The notes under the pieces: generated by a model
What the model saw: the letters and a program-made list of their open reading frames with translations, nothing else
What the model was told of the DNA's origin: nothing
The model's database searches: none
Program-made: the position numbers and the translations under genes
From: Candidatus Gastranaerophilales bacterium
Lineage (GTDB): Bacteria > Cyanobacteriota > Vampirovibrionia > Gastranaerophilales > Gastranaerophilaceae
DNA: 64,000 nt
Direction: 5' to 3'
Assembly: GCA_905234865.1 (NCBI GenBank)
Contig: CAJOJE010000004.1
Coordinates: 62,001 to 126,000 of the forward strand
Shown here: positions 7,818-16,839 of the stretch, in pieces
Layout of the letters: every line of letters starts with the position of its first letter
Numbering within the stretch: the first letter of the stretch is position 1

Positions 7818-9848
7818 ATGATTATTTTAAATTCAAGCCCTATTAGTGCGATAGGCAACAATTTTAATATGCAAAAAAATCAATTCCGAAACAATAAATT
7901 ATATGCAATGCCAAATGACAGTTTTACAAAAAACATTTCCTTTAAAGGTGTTGTCCCTAAAGAAATAAAACTTTCTAAGGAACAATATGCGATTTCTAAC
8001 ACACTTACAGCTAAAGAAGCTCAATTAACATCTCAAATAATGCAAAAAATGCCGACAGGGATAATGCTTGGTATGATGTCAAGACAAGAAAACGAAAATC
8101 AAAAATTTAAAAAATTAGAACAGCTTCAAGACCTTTATTCAAGCGAAGAAACACTGAATGATACGGAATTATACGATATGACGGGTAAATTTTTGTATAA
8201 TCCGAAATTAAATAATTTCGCAAAGAAGGGTCAAAATCTTGAAAAAAGTTTATTTGACCTGAATTTTTCTTCGCCCGATTTAAAAAATGATATTGATAAC
8301 GTTTTCAAAAACTATGATTTAAAAAATATCAATAGCGAAGCGCAGGAACTTTCAACGTTTATTGAAAATATTGATTTAAAAGATGAAGAAATGCAAATTT
8401 TAAATTCATACAAAGAAACAAAAGACAAAAACGACAAATATGTTAAAAGCGTTTTAAATTATGTCGACAAAGCACTCCCCATGGTTTCAGGCAAAAGCGA
8501 AGATGAAAAAATTGAAATATTACAACTTGCAAATATTATAAATTACGATGCAAAAAAAATTCAAACGGAGCTTCCTCAAAAATACGAAAACTTAAAAGAT
8601 ACGGCAAAAGCCAAAAAAAGCGCATTGAATTATGCGGATGAAGCCAAATGGGAAGATAAAGACGTTGATGAATATTTTGATAAAAATTCTTCAAAAATAA
8701 TAAAGACGATAATGTTAGCAGATGTTCAAGGCTTAAATTTTCAATTTGACAGAAAAATAGACAAATTTGACAGAACAATAAACATAGTAAACAATCTTCC
8801 GCTTCAAGACAAAGATTTACTTATTTCAATGAATAATGCAATTTTAAAAACTCCACAGCCCGAGGATAAAATCAAAATCATTGAAATGCAAAAAGGTTTT
8901 GGTGATTTAGGCAAAGACAATACATATAAAGAAGAATTGGACAAACTGAACAATAACAAAAAAATCACTCCGAAAGACATATCAAATATCGGAGAAAAGT
9001 ATATTAATGCCTTTTTGGACGAAAAATCAAACATAACAAGCAAGAATTTTGAACTTGATTATGCATACACTCTTCCTGCCATGGCTGACAGACTTAAATT
9101 TTTAGGTATGGAAAGTCATATAGAAACTTTGAAAGAACTGTTATCAACGATTTCAAATTCTATTGACTCTTCAAAAGAAAATTATAAAAATATGTTATAT
9201 GACAAAAATACCGACATCGGACAATCCAACATAAAAACAAAAGAAAATTTTGAACAAAACGGTCTTAATTACGATGTCTGGATGAATTATGACAAAAAAC
9301 AGGAATTTAATTCCAAAAATACGGGCGAAAAATTAAATCTTAACGTTTGGGAAAGAAACGTCGGGTATGATCTGTTTCAAGGCAATTATTCGGGCATTTG
9401 CATTGCAACAAACGGCAAAAACGCTTTCGGAGCAGTAGATTCCTTAATAAATACGTCGGTTCAAATAATTGAAATTTCAAACAACAAAAAAACAATAGGA
9501 AATGCTTACGCTTATTGGGCAAACAATGAAGAAAACAAAAAAACGTTTGTGCTGGACGGAATTTCACTCGATAATAATTATACGAATGACGAAAACATAA
9601 AAGAAAATCTTTTGGAGTACGCAAAAGAGTACGCAAAAAAAACTAAAGGAGATGACAATTTCATATTTCTTACGGGAGATAACTACAACAGCGTAAATAC
9701 CGACGAATACGAAAAAGGTAATTTTAATTTAACGCCTTTGGGAAATACGGGAAACAGAAAATATTATCTTGATTCCATAAAGGGCAAAAAATATATTCAA
9801 ATTGACGGTTCAAAAGCATATCCCGTTGATGTCAGAATTATAAAATAA
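7818..9848 (+). CDS. Large orphan protein with N-terminal ISFKG motif
   Basis: I do not recognise this family. The frame opens at 7749, but a GAAGGA site lies 8 bases before the ATG at 7818, so I use 676 residues. The N-terminal 40 residues are Asn-rich and end in ISFKGVVPKE, a motif shared with unrelated proteins here. The middle (about residues 60-440) looks helical and charged with coiled-coil character and no membrane segment. The last 200 residues are more globular, with YSGICIATNGKNAFGAVDS and FVLDGISLDNN; an acetyltransferase-like fold is conceivable but not supported. It is monocistronic and closed by a strong terminator. Confidence 0.7.
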   Translation: MIILNSSPISAIGNNFNMQKNQFRNNKLYAMPNDSFTKNISFKGVVPKEIKLSKEQYAISNTLTAKEAQLTSQIMQKMPTGIMLGMMSRQENENQKFKKLEQLQDLYSSEETLNDTELYDMTGKFLYNPKLNNFAKKGQNLEKSLFDLNFSSPDLKNDIDNVFKNYDLKNINSEAQELSTFIENIDLKDEEMQILNSYKETKDKNDKYVKSVLNYVDKALPMVSGKSEDEKIEILQLANIINYDAKKIQTELPQKYENLKDTAKAKKSALNYADEAKWEDKDVDEYFDKNSSKIIKTIMLADVQGLNFQFDRKIDKFDRTINIVNNLPLQDKDLLISMNNAILKTPQPEDKIKIIEMQKGFGDLGKDNTYKEELDKLNNNKKITPKDISNIGEKYINAFLDEKSNITSKNFELDYAYTLPAMADRLKFLGMESHIETLKELLSTISNSIDSSKENYKNMLYDKNTDIGQSNIKTKENFEQNGLNYDVWMNYDKKQEFNSKNTGEKLNLNVWERNVGYDLFQGNYSGICIATNGKNAFGAVDSLINTSVQIIEISNNKKTIGNAYAYWANNEENKKTFVLDGISLDNNYTNDENIKENLLEYAKEYAKKTKGDDNFIFLTGDNYNSVNTDEYEKGNFNLTPLGNTGNRKYYLDSIKGKKYIQIDGSKAYPVDVRIIK

Positions 9849-9853
9849 AACCG

Positions 9854-9890
9854 AATATGCCCCCTTTGTCAAAAACCAAGGGGGCATATT
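9854..9890. terminator. Bidirectional intrinsic terminator
   Basis: A perfect 13-bp stem (9854-9866 with 9878-9890, core GCCCCC/GGGGGC) separates the convergent orphan gene and manC. AT-rich flanks on both sides allow it to serve both strands. Confidence 0.9.
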
Positions 9891-9921
9891 TATTCAAATT
9901 ACAAAGAATAAAATTCTTTAT

Positions 9922-11328
9922 TTATGCCCGAACTCTGCCATATATGTCTTTATATCGGATGATATCTTCTTCAACGAGTTTATCGCCTTTTTGAACTTCT
10001 ATAATTTGCAATTCCTTATTATACGGATTTGCGAGAGAATGTTTCATCTTAACGGGAATATCAATACTTGAACCGGGTTTTAATATAAAGTTTTTCTCAT
10101 CCAACGTAACTCTTGCGGTGCCGTTTAATACAACCCAATGCTCGGAGCGAAAATTGTGGGATTGAAGGCTTAATTGTCCGCCCGATTTCACGCTGATAAA
10201 TTTTGTTAAATATCCTTCTCCCTGATTTAAAACGGTGTAATACCCCCAAGGGCGATATACGGTTGTATGGATTTTATGAACATCGTTTTTATCTTTTTTG
10301 AGTTTTTCATAGATATCTTTAACTTCCTGCGTTCGTGATTTTTCGCAAACAAGAACAACATCCGGAGTTTCTATTACAAGAATATTATCCAGCCCCAACC
10401 CCGCAACCAAACGGTTTGAAGAATAAAGCATGGAATTTTTACAATCTTTTAAAAGAGTGTTTCCTATATCAACGTTATTATTTTCATCTTTTTCGTTAGT
10501 ATCATAAATCGATTCAAAACACCCCAAATCGTTCCAGTCTGATTTAAGCGGAACAATCACTATGTTGTCGGCTTTTTCCATAACCGCATAGTCAATTGAA
10601 ATCGAGGGCATTTTGTCAAATTTCATAAAATCGATTGATGATTCTTTCGTAAAATCAAATTCGCACAAAACGGAATAAATATCCGGAGCATATTTTTTGA
10701 GCGCCTCAACAAATACGCTTGCCTTAAAGAGAAAAATTCCCGCATTCCAGAAATATTTTCCCGATTTAAAATATTTTACCGCCGTTTTTTCATCAGGCTT
10801 TTCTTTAAATTCCAATGCCTTAAAAACGCTTTTATCACCTTGTTGCTTGAAATCTTCTCCCGCTTTAATGTATCCGTAACCCGTCTGCGGGGATGAAGGA
10901 GTTATGCCGAATGTCACCATATAATTTTGTTCGGCATATTTAACCGCACTTTGCACCGTTTCAACAAAAGCCTTACTATCTTTAATTAAATGGTCGGAAG
11001 GGCAAACCAAAACCAAATCGTCGCCTTTTGTGTCGAGAATATGCTTAACGCAAACGCTTACGGCGGGAGCAGTATTTTTTTGCGCAGGCTCCGCCAAAAT
11101 GACGGGAGTTTTTGTTATGGTTTCAAGTTGGGATTTAACATCGGAATAATGTTTTTGGTTCGTAATTCCGATAATATTTTCTTCGTCACACAAATGAAGA
11201 AGTCTTAAATACGTTTCTTCAAGCAAACTTTTACTGTTATTAAATCTTAAAAGCTGTTTGGGGTAAAGTTCTCTTGATAAAGGCCAAAGTCTTGAACCCG
11301 AACCGCCTGCCAAAATAATACCATGCAT
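9922..11328 (-). CDS. manC: Mannose-1-phosphate guanylyltransferase/mannose-6-phosphate isomerase
   Basis: The 468-residue bifunctional enzyme makes GDP-mannose. The N-terminal nucleotidyltransferase domain opens with LAGGSGSRLWPLSRELYPKQ, and the C-terminal cupin domain carries PWGYYTVL, QSHNFRSEHWVVLNGTA and KMKHSLANP, as in type II phosphomannose isomerases. A longer frame to 11439 runs through a terminator-like hairpin, so I chose the ATG at 11328, which has GGGGAG 8 bases upstream and begins directly with the nucleotide-binding loop. The product feeds mannose or derived deoxysugars into surface polysaccharide. The leader hairpin at 11396-11423 suggests regulation by attenuation. Confidence 0.93.
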   Translation of the reverse strand: MHGIILAGGSGSRLWPLSRELYPKQLLRFNNSKSLLEETYLRLLHLCDEENIIGITNQKHYSDVKSQLETITKTPVILAEPAQKNTAPAVSVCVKHILDTKGDDLVLVCPSDHLIKDSKAFVETVQSAVKYAEQNYMVTFGITPSSPQTGYGYIKAGEDFKQQGDKSVFKALEFKEKPDEKTAVKYFKSGKYFWNAGIFLFKASVFVEALKKYAPDIYSVLCEFDFTKESSIDFMKFDKMPSISIDYAVMEKADNIVIVPLKSDWNDLGCFESIYDTNEKDENNNVDIGNTLLKDCKNSMLYSSNRLVAGLGLDNILVIETPDVVLVCEKSRTQEVKDIYEKLKKDKNDVHKIHTTVYRPWGYYTVLNQGEGYLTKFISVKSGGQLSLQSHNFRSEHWVVLNGTARVTLDEKNFILKPGSSIDIPVKMKHSLANPYNKELQIIEVQKGDKLVEEDIIRYKDIYGRVRA

Positions 11329-11395
11329 AAAACAAACTCCCCAAAACAAAATAATAACAAATGAAATTATATATTGAAAAATGAATATTTGCAAT

Positions 11396-11423
11396 AAAAA
11401 AAGGAGCTGATTTCTCAAGCTCC
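11396..11423 (-). promoter_or_regulatory. Terminator-like hairpin in the manC leader
   Basis: On the minus strand a 6-bp stem GGAGCT/AGCTCC with a 9-base loop is followed by seven T, a standard intrinsic terminator, yet it lies about 70 bases before the manC start. The 40 bases before it (CTGGTGATGGCAATACAGC and flanks) have low A/T compared with the surroundings. This may be an attenuator, an unrecognised riboswitch or the end of a small RNA. I could not match it to a known class. Confidence 0.6.
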
Positions 11424-11630
11424 GCTGTATTGCCATCACCAGTTAGATATAAATTGCTTTTCAGGATGTAATGTGTTTTTTGTATAGTTTTATAATACAC
11501 ATTTAAACGCTTTTTGGATATCAGTCTTTAGTTAGATTTTTCTCATACTTTCGTATAATTCCTTTACAAATATTTCCTTTTCAAATAATTTTATTCTATA
11601 CTTTTTTTCAAAAGAAAGGTTTTTATTCTC
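11424..11630. other. Divergent intergenic region between manC and dnaB
   Basis: The stretch between the divergent genes should hold the promoter of manC on the minus strand (TATTAT-like boxes near 11485-11500) and that of dnaB on the plus strand. The rest is AT-rich and shows no other feature. Confidence 0.4.
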
Positions 11631-12992
11631 ATGCCAAAAGGTGCAACAGAAAGCAGAAAAGTAAGTGCAAAACTGCCTCCCCACAGCATTGAAGCAGAAG
11701 AAGCGGTTTTAGGGGCAATCTTGTTAAATCCGACGGAAACCATGAATAGAGTTGTTGAAATTATTTCTCCGAACTCTTTTTACAGCCCCCGAAACAAACT
11801 TATTTTTGAAGCTATGATGTCTATGTTTAACAGAAATCAACCCATAGACAATCTTTCCGTTGCGGAATATTTTAATTCAAAAAACGAACTCGATTCCATT
11901 GGCGGAAGAGAATACCTGAATGACCTTGTCATTGATACGATTTTAACTTCAAATATCGAATATTACGCAAATATCATAAAGGAAAATTCGACAAAAAGAG
12001 AGCTGATAAATGCAGGTCAGCTTATTATAGAAGAATCTTTTAAAAATGCCGAATCTTCCGTTTCGCTTGAATATGCGGAAAAGAAAATCTTTGAAATTTC
12101 ACAGCAGAAAACCCAAGGACAACTGGAAACATTATCTTCAATACTCCCCGAAACAATCGAACAGTTAGAATACAAATACAATAACAAAGGAAGTTATACG
12201 GGAGTTCCTTCGGGTTTTTACGATTTAGACACTATGACGGCAGGGTTTCAAAAATCGGATTTAATTATTCTTGCCGCACGTCCTTCAATGGGAAAAACGG
12301 CTTTTGCGCTTAATATAGGTCAAAACGCCGCAATAAGAAATAAAGTTCCCGTTGCAATATTTTCTCTTGAAATGTCAAAAGTTCAGCTGGTGCAGAGAAT
12401 TTTGTGTTCCGAAGCGGAAATTGATGCTCAAAGAGTAAGGACCGGTGATATTCAACCGAGAGATTGGGAAAAATTATCCGAATGTATGGATGTTCTTCAT
12501 ACAAGCCCTCTTTATATAGATGATACGGCAGGTGTTACCATTTCGGAAATAAGAGCAAAATGCAGAAGGCTAAAAATGCAAAAGCCTGATTTGGGGCTCG
12601 TTATAATCGATTATTTGCAGCTTATAGAAGATAAAAGTTCTCAAGACAGAAACCAGCAGGTTTCAAATATTTCAAGGGGTTTAAAATCAATAGCAAGAGA
12701 ATTAAGCGTCCCGATTATAGCACTGTCTCAGCTATCCCGTAAAGTAGAAGACAGAAACGATAAAATACCGATGATGTCAGACCTTAGGGATTCAGGTTCA
12801 ATAGAGCAGGATGCCGATATTGTCATGTTTATACACAGGGAAGAATATTATGACAGGGATAACCCCAACGTTAAAAATAAAGCAAAAATCATTATTGCAA
12901 AACAAAGAAACGGCCCTGTGGGCGAAGTAGAACTTCTCTTTCAAGGAGCTACGACCAAATTTAAAAATCCTATTAAACAGGTTATGGAATAA
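11631..12992 (+). CDS. dnaB: Replicative DNA helicase DnaB
   Basis: The 453-residue protein is the hexameric helicase that unwinds DNA ahead of the replisome. The N-terminal domain begins with PPHSIEAEEAVLGAIL, the standard DnaB opening. The RecA-like domain has Walker A in ARPSMGKTAFALN (about residues 217-229), Walker B in LVIIDYLQLI (about residue 324), and the DLRDSGSIEQDADIV block with the arginine finger region. There is no intein, unlike some cyanobacterial DnaB proteins. An AGAAAGG ribosome site precedes the ATG, and a terminator follows directly. It is transcribed alone. Confidence 0.97.
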   Translation: MPKGATESRKVSAKLPPHSIEAEEAVLGAILLNPTETMNRVVEIISPNSFYSPRNKLIFEAMMSMFNRNQPIDNLSVAEYFNSKNELDSIGGREYLNDLVIDTILTSNIEYYANIIKENSTKRELINAGQLIIEESFKNAESSVSLEYAEKKIFEISQQKTQGQLETLSSILPETIEQLEYKYNNKGSYTGVPSGFYDLDTMTAGFQKSDLIILAARPSMGKTAFALNIGQNAAIRNKVPVAIFSLEMSKVQLVQRILCSEAEIDAQRVRTGDIQPRDWEKLSECMDVLHTSPLYIDDTAGVTISEIRAKCRRLKMQKPDLGLVIIDYLQLIEDKSSQDRNQQVSNISRGLKSIARELSVPIIALSQLSRKVEDRNDKIPMMSDLRDSGSIEQDADIVMFIHREEYYDRDNPNVKNKAKIIIAKQRNGPVGEVELLFQGATTKFKNPIKQVME

Positions 12993-13020
12993 AAAACGGG
13001 AATTTTTCCCGTTTTTTTTT
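12992..13020 (+). terminator. Intrinsic terminator after dnaB
   Basis: The stem AAAAACGGGAA/TTCCCGTTTTT begins at the dnaB stop codon and runs into nine T. Confidence 0.9.
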
Positions 13021-13029
13021 AAAATAAAA

Positions 13030-13050
13030 ACCCTTGAAAAATTCAAGGGT
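13030..13050 (-). terminator. Intrinsic terminator after bioA
   Basis: CCCTTGAA (13031-13038) pairs with TTCAAGGG (13042-13049). On the minus strand it is followed by a T run, so it ends the bioA transcript about 85 bases after the stop. Confidence 0.8.
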
Positions 13051-13134
13051 AATCATTCACAAGTGAGAAATATATCAATATGCACAAGATGTAATATAAT
13101 TTCTTTGCATAAAACGGTAAATCACCCGCTTGGG

Positions 13135-14415
13135 CTATATATTTTTCAAAAGGGAGAAAATTTTATCCAAACTTTCTTCTTTAATACAATAAGGAGGCAT
13201 AACATAAACCGTATTTCCCAAAGGACGCAGCAAAACACCGTTTTCAAGAAAATAAGAATAGAGTTTTGTTCCGATATTTGAAACATAATTATTTTGAGAA
13301 TTATCGGCTTCAAATGCGAAAATATCCCCCAAAATCCTTGCATTATTAAAATTTGGAAGCTGTTTTTTATAATATTCGTTTATCCTTTTGACTTCATTAA
13401 GCGGTTTTTTATCTTTCCATAAATCAAGATTTGCGCTTGCCGCCGCAAGTGAAACGGGGTTTGCCGAGTAACTTGAAGAATGGAAAAACATTTTTGATTT
13501 ATCGATTGAATAATAAGCATCGTAAATTTCTTTTGTACAAACCGTTGCAGCTAAAGGCAGAGTTCCTCCGGTTAAACCTTTTGATAAACAGATAATATCG
13601 GGAGTTATATTTGTTTGTTCATAAGCAAACATCGTGCCCAATCTCCCGAAACCCGTCATTACTTCGTCTAAAACGAACATAACATCATATTCTTTAGACA
13701 GACGATACAATTCATCCAAAACAAAAGGTTCATAAAACATCATTCCGCCCGAACCCAAAACTAAAGGTTCAAGAACAATAGCGCCAATTTCATCGGATTT
13801 TTCTTTCAGGATTTTTTCATAAGCCTTAATTGTTTTTTCTTCTTCATTTTTCTTTGGATAAGGAATTCTGATTACATCAAAAAGCATTTTTCTGTACGGA
13901 TAATTAAAAACGGATTCCGCACCGGACGACATGCCGCCAAAAGTATCCCCATGGTAAGAATGTTCCATAGCAACAATTTTTGACTTATTTTTGCCGAATT
14001 TGTTAAAATAGTATCCGACAGCCATTTTCAGGGCAACCTCTACACAAATTGACCCAGAATCCGAGTAAAAAATATGAGTATATTTATCGGGTAAAAAGGA
14101 TTTTAATTTTTGAGCAACCTCAATTGCGGGCTTGTGGGTAAAACCCGCAAAAATAATTTGCTGCATTAAATCCGCTTGTTTTTTTATCGCTTCTTTTATG
14201 TACGGATTATTGTGTCCTAAAGTATTTACCCACCATGAGGATATACCGTCAATTATTTTTTTGTCGTCATTTGTTATAAGAAATTCATCTTTTGTTTCTT
14301 TAATTTCAAATATAGGTTCACACAAACCATGCTGCCAAAACGGGTGCCAAATTTCAAGTGTATTCACGATTATTCTTCTTTCTGTTGCATTTAACGTTTT
14401 TATGCTAGTATTCAT
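13135..14415 (-). CDS. bioA: Adenosylmethionine-8-amino-7-oxononanoate aminotransferase
   Basis: The 426-residue PLP enzyme uses S-adenosylmethionine as amino donor to make 7,8-diaminopelargonate, the third-last step of biotin synthesis. Signature blocks are WWVNTLGHNNPYI, YSDSGSICVEVALKMA, YHGDTFGGMS, the PLP-contacting LDEVMTGFGRLG and the Schiff-base Lys in CLSKGLTGG. The length is normal. No other bio gene is nearby, so the pathway is scattered or partial here. It is divergent from tpiA with about 40 bases between starts. Confidence 0.95.
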   Translation of the reverse strand: MNTSIKTLNATERRIIVNTLEIWHPFWQHGLCEPIFEIKETKDEFLITNDDKKIIDGISSWWVNTLGHNNPYIKEAIKKQADLMQQIIFAGFTHKPAIEVAQKLKSFLPDKYTHIFYSDSGSICVEVALKMAVGYYFNKFGKNKSKIVAMEHSYHGDTFGGMSSGAESVFNYPYRKMLFDVIRIPYPKKNEEEKTIKAYEKILKEKSDEIGAIVLEPLVLGSGGMMFYEPFVLDELYRLSKEYDVMFVLDEVMTGFGRLGTMFAYEQTNITPDIICLSKGLTGGTLPLAATVCTKEIYDAYYSIDKSKMFFHSSSYSANPVSLAAASANLDLWKDKKPLNEVKRINEYYKKQLPNFNNARILGDIFAFEADNSQNNYVSNIGTKLYSYFLENGVLLRPLGNTVYVMPPYCIKEESLDKIFSLLKNI

Positions 14416-14457
14416 ACTATAAAAATATAAAATTTAAAAGAATAAGGAGTGTTTATT

Positions 14458-15255
14458 ATGACATCAAGAAAACCCATGATTGCGGGAAACTGGAAAATGC
14501 ACAACACAATTAAAGAAAGCATGGAACTTGTTAAAGGCTTAGGCGAAGAAATTAAAGATTTAGACAAAAATGCTATGCCGGAAGTTGTTTTGGCTCCCGT
14601 ATTTACTTCTTTATCGTCCGTAAACGACAAACTCGTTGAATGCGGATGTAAAAAAATGGTTTTAGCTTCTCAAAATTGCTACTATGAACCGAAAGGCGCA
14701 TTTACGGGCGAAGTTGCTCTTTCAATGTTGAAAGAATTTGAATCGCTTGAATATGTTATTATCGGACACTCCGAAAGAAGACAATATTTCGGCGAAAGCG
14801 ACGAAATGATTAATAAAAAAGCAATCGCCATTTTAGCAAACGGCTTAAAACCGATTATCTGCTGCGGAGAAACTTTGGAACAAAGAGAACAAGGCGTAAC
14901 CGATTCTCACATTCAAAAACAAATTACAACGGCATTAAATGAAATCTCGGCAGAAGATACGGCAAAATCGGTTATCGCTTACGAACCGATTTGGGCAATC
15001 GGAACCGGTAAAACTTGTGATTCAACCGAAGCAAACAGAGTAATCAAAATGATTAGAGAAACGGTTAAAAACTTAAAAGGCGAGAATGCCGCAAATTCAA
15101 TGAGAATTTTATACGGCGGCTCGGTTAAACCCGAAACCATCGAAGAACAAATGGCTCAATCCGATATAGACGGAGCGCTTGTCGGCGGAGCAAGCTTAAA
15201 AGCAGACAGCTTTGCTAAAATTATTAAAGGTGCAATGGTAAAAGCTGCAGTTTAA
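14458..15255 (+). CDS. tpiA: Triosephosphate isomerase
   Basis: The 265-residue glycolytic enzyme interconverts dihydroxyacetone phosphate and glyceraldehyde 3-phosphate. Catalytic residues are visible: Lys in AGNWKMH near the N-terminus, His in IGHSERR, Glu in AYEPIWAIGTG, and the phosphate-binding YGGSVKP. A GTG at 14449 would add three residues but overlaps the ribosome site AAGGAG (14444-14449), which sits 8 bases before the ATG at 14458, so I chose the ATG. It is followed by its own terminator. Confidence 0.97.
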   Translation: MTSRKPMIAGNWKMHNTIKESMELVKGLGEEIKDLDKNAMPEVVLAPVFTSLSSVNDKLVECGCKKMVLASQNCYYEPKGAFTGEVALSMLKEFESLEYVIIGHSERRQYFGESDEMINKKAIAILANGLKPIICCGETLEQREQGVTDSHIQKQITTALNEISAEDTAKSVIAYEPIWAIGTGKTCDSTEANRVIKMIRETVKNLKGENAANSMRILYGGSVKPETIEEQMAQSDIDGALVGGASLKADSFAKIIKGAMVKAAV

Positions 15256-15274
15256 TTTAAAATTTAAAAGTTAT

Positions 15275-15317
15275 AAAACCCGCACTTTAAAAAGTTTCTT
15301 TTCTAAGTACGGGTTTT
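15275..15317 (+). terminator. Intrinsic terminator after tpiA
   Basis: A stem formed by AAAACCCGCACTTA (from 15275) and TAAGTACGGGTTTT (to 15317), with one bulge, ends in a T run. The next gene starts 17 bases later. Confidence 0.85.
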
Positions 15318-15333
15318 TTGATATAATAAAACC

Positions 15334-15831
15334 ATGAACGAAAAAGATATTGAAATTATAAACAATCTTCACTACGAGCTGGAGCAAAACATTGATAACG
15401 GCAAGGGTCCTTTCTTGGCGGCAATTTATGATGAGGGCGGAAATTTGCTTTCAAAAGCGCAAAATTCCGTCATAAAAGATAATTGTTCAATGTGTCATGC
15501 AGAAGTAAACGCTATTATGCAAGCACAAAAAGAACTTAGAACGTACGACCTTTCTCCTTATAATGCAACGATTTACGTTACGGCAGAACCCTGTATGATG
15601 TGTCTCGGCGCAATTTTATGGTCAGGGATAAAAAGAATTTGTTTTTCCGTTTCGTCTGAAACGGTAGAAAAAATAACGGGGTTTGACGAAGGATATAAAC
15701 CCGATTGGATTAATCAATTTAAAAAACGAGGGATTGCCGTCAGACCTTACGTTTTAAGCAAGGCAGGCGAGAGAGTATTAAATTTGTATATGAAAAAAAA
15801 CGGAACAATATACAGCCCGAACAGAGATTAA
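15334..15831 (+). CDS. Cytidine/deoxycytidylate deaminase-family protein, guanine deaminase-like
   Basis: The 165-residue zinc-dependent deaminase has the two family motifs HAEVNAI (His ligand plus catalytic Glu) and EPCMMCLGAILW (two Cys ligands). The following GFDEGY segment and the short C-terminal extension resemble Bacillus-type guanine deaminases, which convert guanine to xanthine, more than the tRNA adenosine deaminase TadA, which has a different C-terminal helix. A housekeeping TadA is not excluded. It is cytoplasmic and sits just after the tpiA terminator with its own start. Confidence 0.8.
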   Translation: MNEKDIEIINNLHYELEQNIDNGKGPFLAAIYDEGGNLLSKAQNSVIKDNCSMCHAEVNAIMQAQKELRTYDLSPYNATIYVTAEPCMMCLGAILWSGIKRICFSVSSETVEKITGFDEGYKPDWINQFKKRGIAVRPYVLSKAGERVLNLYMKKNGTIYSPNRD

Positions 15832-15844
15832 TAAATAAAACATT

Positions 15845-15873
15845 AAAAAAGCGGGCAAACCGCTCGCTTTTAA
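15845..15873. terminator. Bidirectional terminator between convergent genes
   Basis: AAAAGCGGGC pairs imperfectly with GCTCGCTTTT around a short A-rich loop, with A and T runs on the two sides. It separates the deaminase and the zinc-ribbon gene. Confidence 0.75.
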
Positions 15874-15891
15874 ACTTTATTCAATATCTTT

Positions 15892-16161
15892 TTAAGCCTG
15901 TTGCCTTTTTTGAAAGCAGTCTTTGCAATAAATTTCTTTTCCTTCAATGGGCTTAAAAGGAACTTTGGTTTGTGCCCCGCATTGAGAACATACGGCTTCA
16001 TATAGTTTTTTTCTGTTTTTTTGACGTCTTAACCGGCGACATTCGGGACATCTTTTAGGCTTATTTACAAGCCCTTTTTGTGCATAAAATTCTTGTTCAC
16101 CCGCCGTAAACACAAATTCTTTGCCGCAATCCTCACATTGAAGGGTTTCATCTTGGTACAT
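15892..16161 (-). CDS. Small zinc-ribbon protein
   Basis: This 89-residue protein carries three CxxC pairs: CEDCGKEF, CPECRRLRRQK and CSQCGAQTKVPF, with a final CKDCF. The pattern fits the probable zinc-ribbon family found in many gut bacteria and cyanobacteria, whose function is not established; the basic stretch RRLRRQKNRKK suggests nucleic acid contact. The ATG is preceded by GGAGAC-like bases about 8 upstream on the minus strand. It is transcribed alone, convergent with the deaminase. Confidence 0.75.
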   Translation of the reverse strand: MYQDETLQCEDCGKEFVFTAGEQEFYAQKGLVNKPKRCPECRRLRRQKNRKKLYEAVCSQCGAQTKVPFKPIEGKEIYCKDCFQKRQQA

Positions 16162-16371
16162 TTTTTCTAGGTCTCCTTAAAGTTGTTTGTAATTTTTCAA
16201 CCTGCCTTGTACAACTTCTATTGCAAAAACGGTTGTATTCAATCCTTATTTTAATGTTTTTTAATCTTTTTTGCAAGAGATATTTAAAACTTTATATTCC
16301 AAAGCGGAAAGTTTGAAAAATAAGGTTTTTTTTGGTATTTTAAAGATTAATAACAATTGAAAGATATTATT

Positions 16372-16827
16372 ATGATTAAACCATGGGATGAATATTTTAT
16401 GGAAATCGCAAGAACTTGCGCTTCCCGCTCAAATTGCTTGAGAGCAAACGTCGGAGCCGTTATTGTCGGCGACGATAAAAAAATTAAAGCAACAGGATAC
16501 AACGGCACCCCCTCAAAAGTTATGTCCTGCCACGAATTGGGGTATTGCTACCGAATTAAAAACAATATACAATCCGGAACAAGGTATGAAACCTGCAGAT
16601 CAATCCATGCGGAACAAAACGCAATAATTCAAGCAGGGCAAGACAGATGCAAAGGTTCCGCCATGTATATTTTCGGACATACAATGATTTGTATTTTATG
16701 CAAAAGATTTATTGTTCAGGCAGGCATTAAAGATGTCTATCTTCAAAAAGAAGAAGGAAGCGAAATAATCCATATAGAAGTTGAGGACATCAAAAAAGAA
16801 TTGTCCGATACGGTTTTACCGGTATAA
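16372..16827 (+). CDS. dCMP deaminase-family protein (ComEB-like)
   Basis: The 151-residue enzyme should deaminate dCMP to dUMP for thymidylate synthesis. It has SNCLRANVGAVIV at the N-terminus, ATGYNGTP, the catalytic HAEQNAI and the zinc pair in MICILCKRFIVQAGI. In most relatives the first Cys of the pair follows a Pro, which is Ile here. A TTG at 16357 could extend the protein by five residues, but the ATG gives the standard start IKPWDEYFM. The next gene follows 12 bases after the stop, so the two are co-transcribed. Confidence 0.88.
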   Translation: MIKPWDEYFMEIARTCASRSNCLRANVGAVIVGDDKKIKATGYNGTPSKVMSCHELGYCYRIKNNIQSGTRYETCRSIHAEQNAIIQAGQDRCKGSAMYIFGHTMICILCKRFIVQAGIKDVYLQKEEGSEIIHIEVEDIKKELSDTVLPV

Positions 16828-16839
16828 ACAGAAAAATAA

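Noticed and set aside
9340-9636. 98-residue minus-strand frame inside the 676-residue orphan
   Set aside because: It lies wholly inside a well-formed plus-strand gene and is rich in Leu, Phe, Arg and Cys, typical of antisense frames here.
11424-11455. 5S rRNA-like start (CTGGTGATGGC) on the minus strand
   Set aside because: Only about ten bases resemble a 5S 5' end; no complementary 3' end or conserved loops follow.
11240-11500. 86-residue minus-strand frame overlapping the manC start
   Set aside because: It runs through the leader terminator hairpin and out of frame across the manC nucleotide-binding loop, whose start and ribosome site are clear.
13063-13281. 72-residue plus-strand frame over the bioA 3' end
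   Set aside because: It overlaps bioA and its terminator and has no ribosome site.
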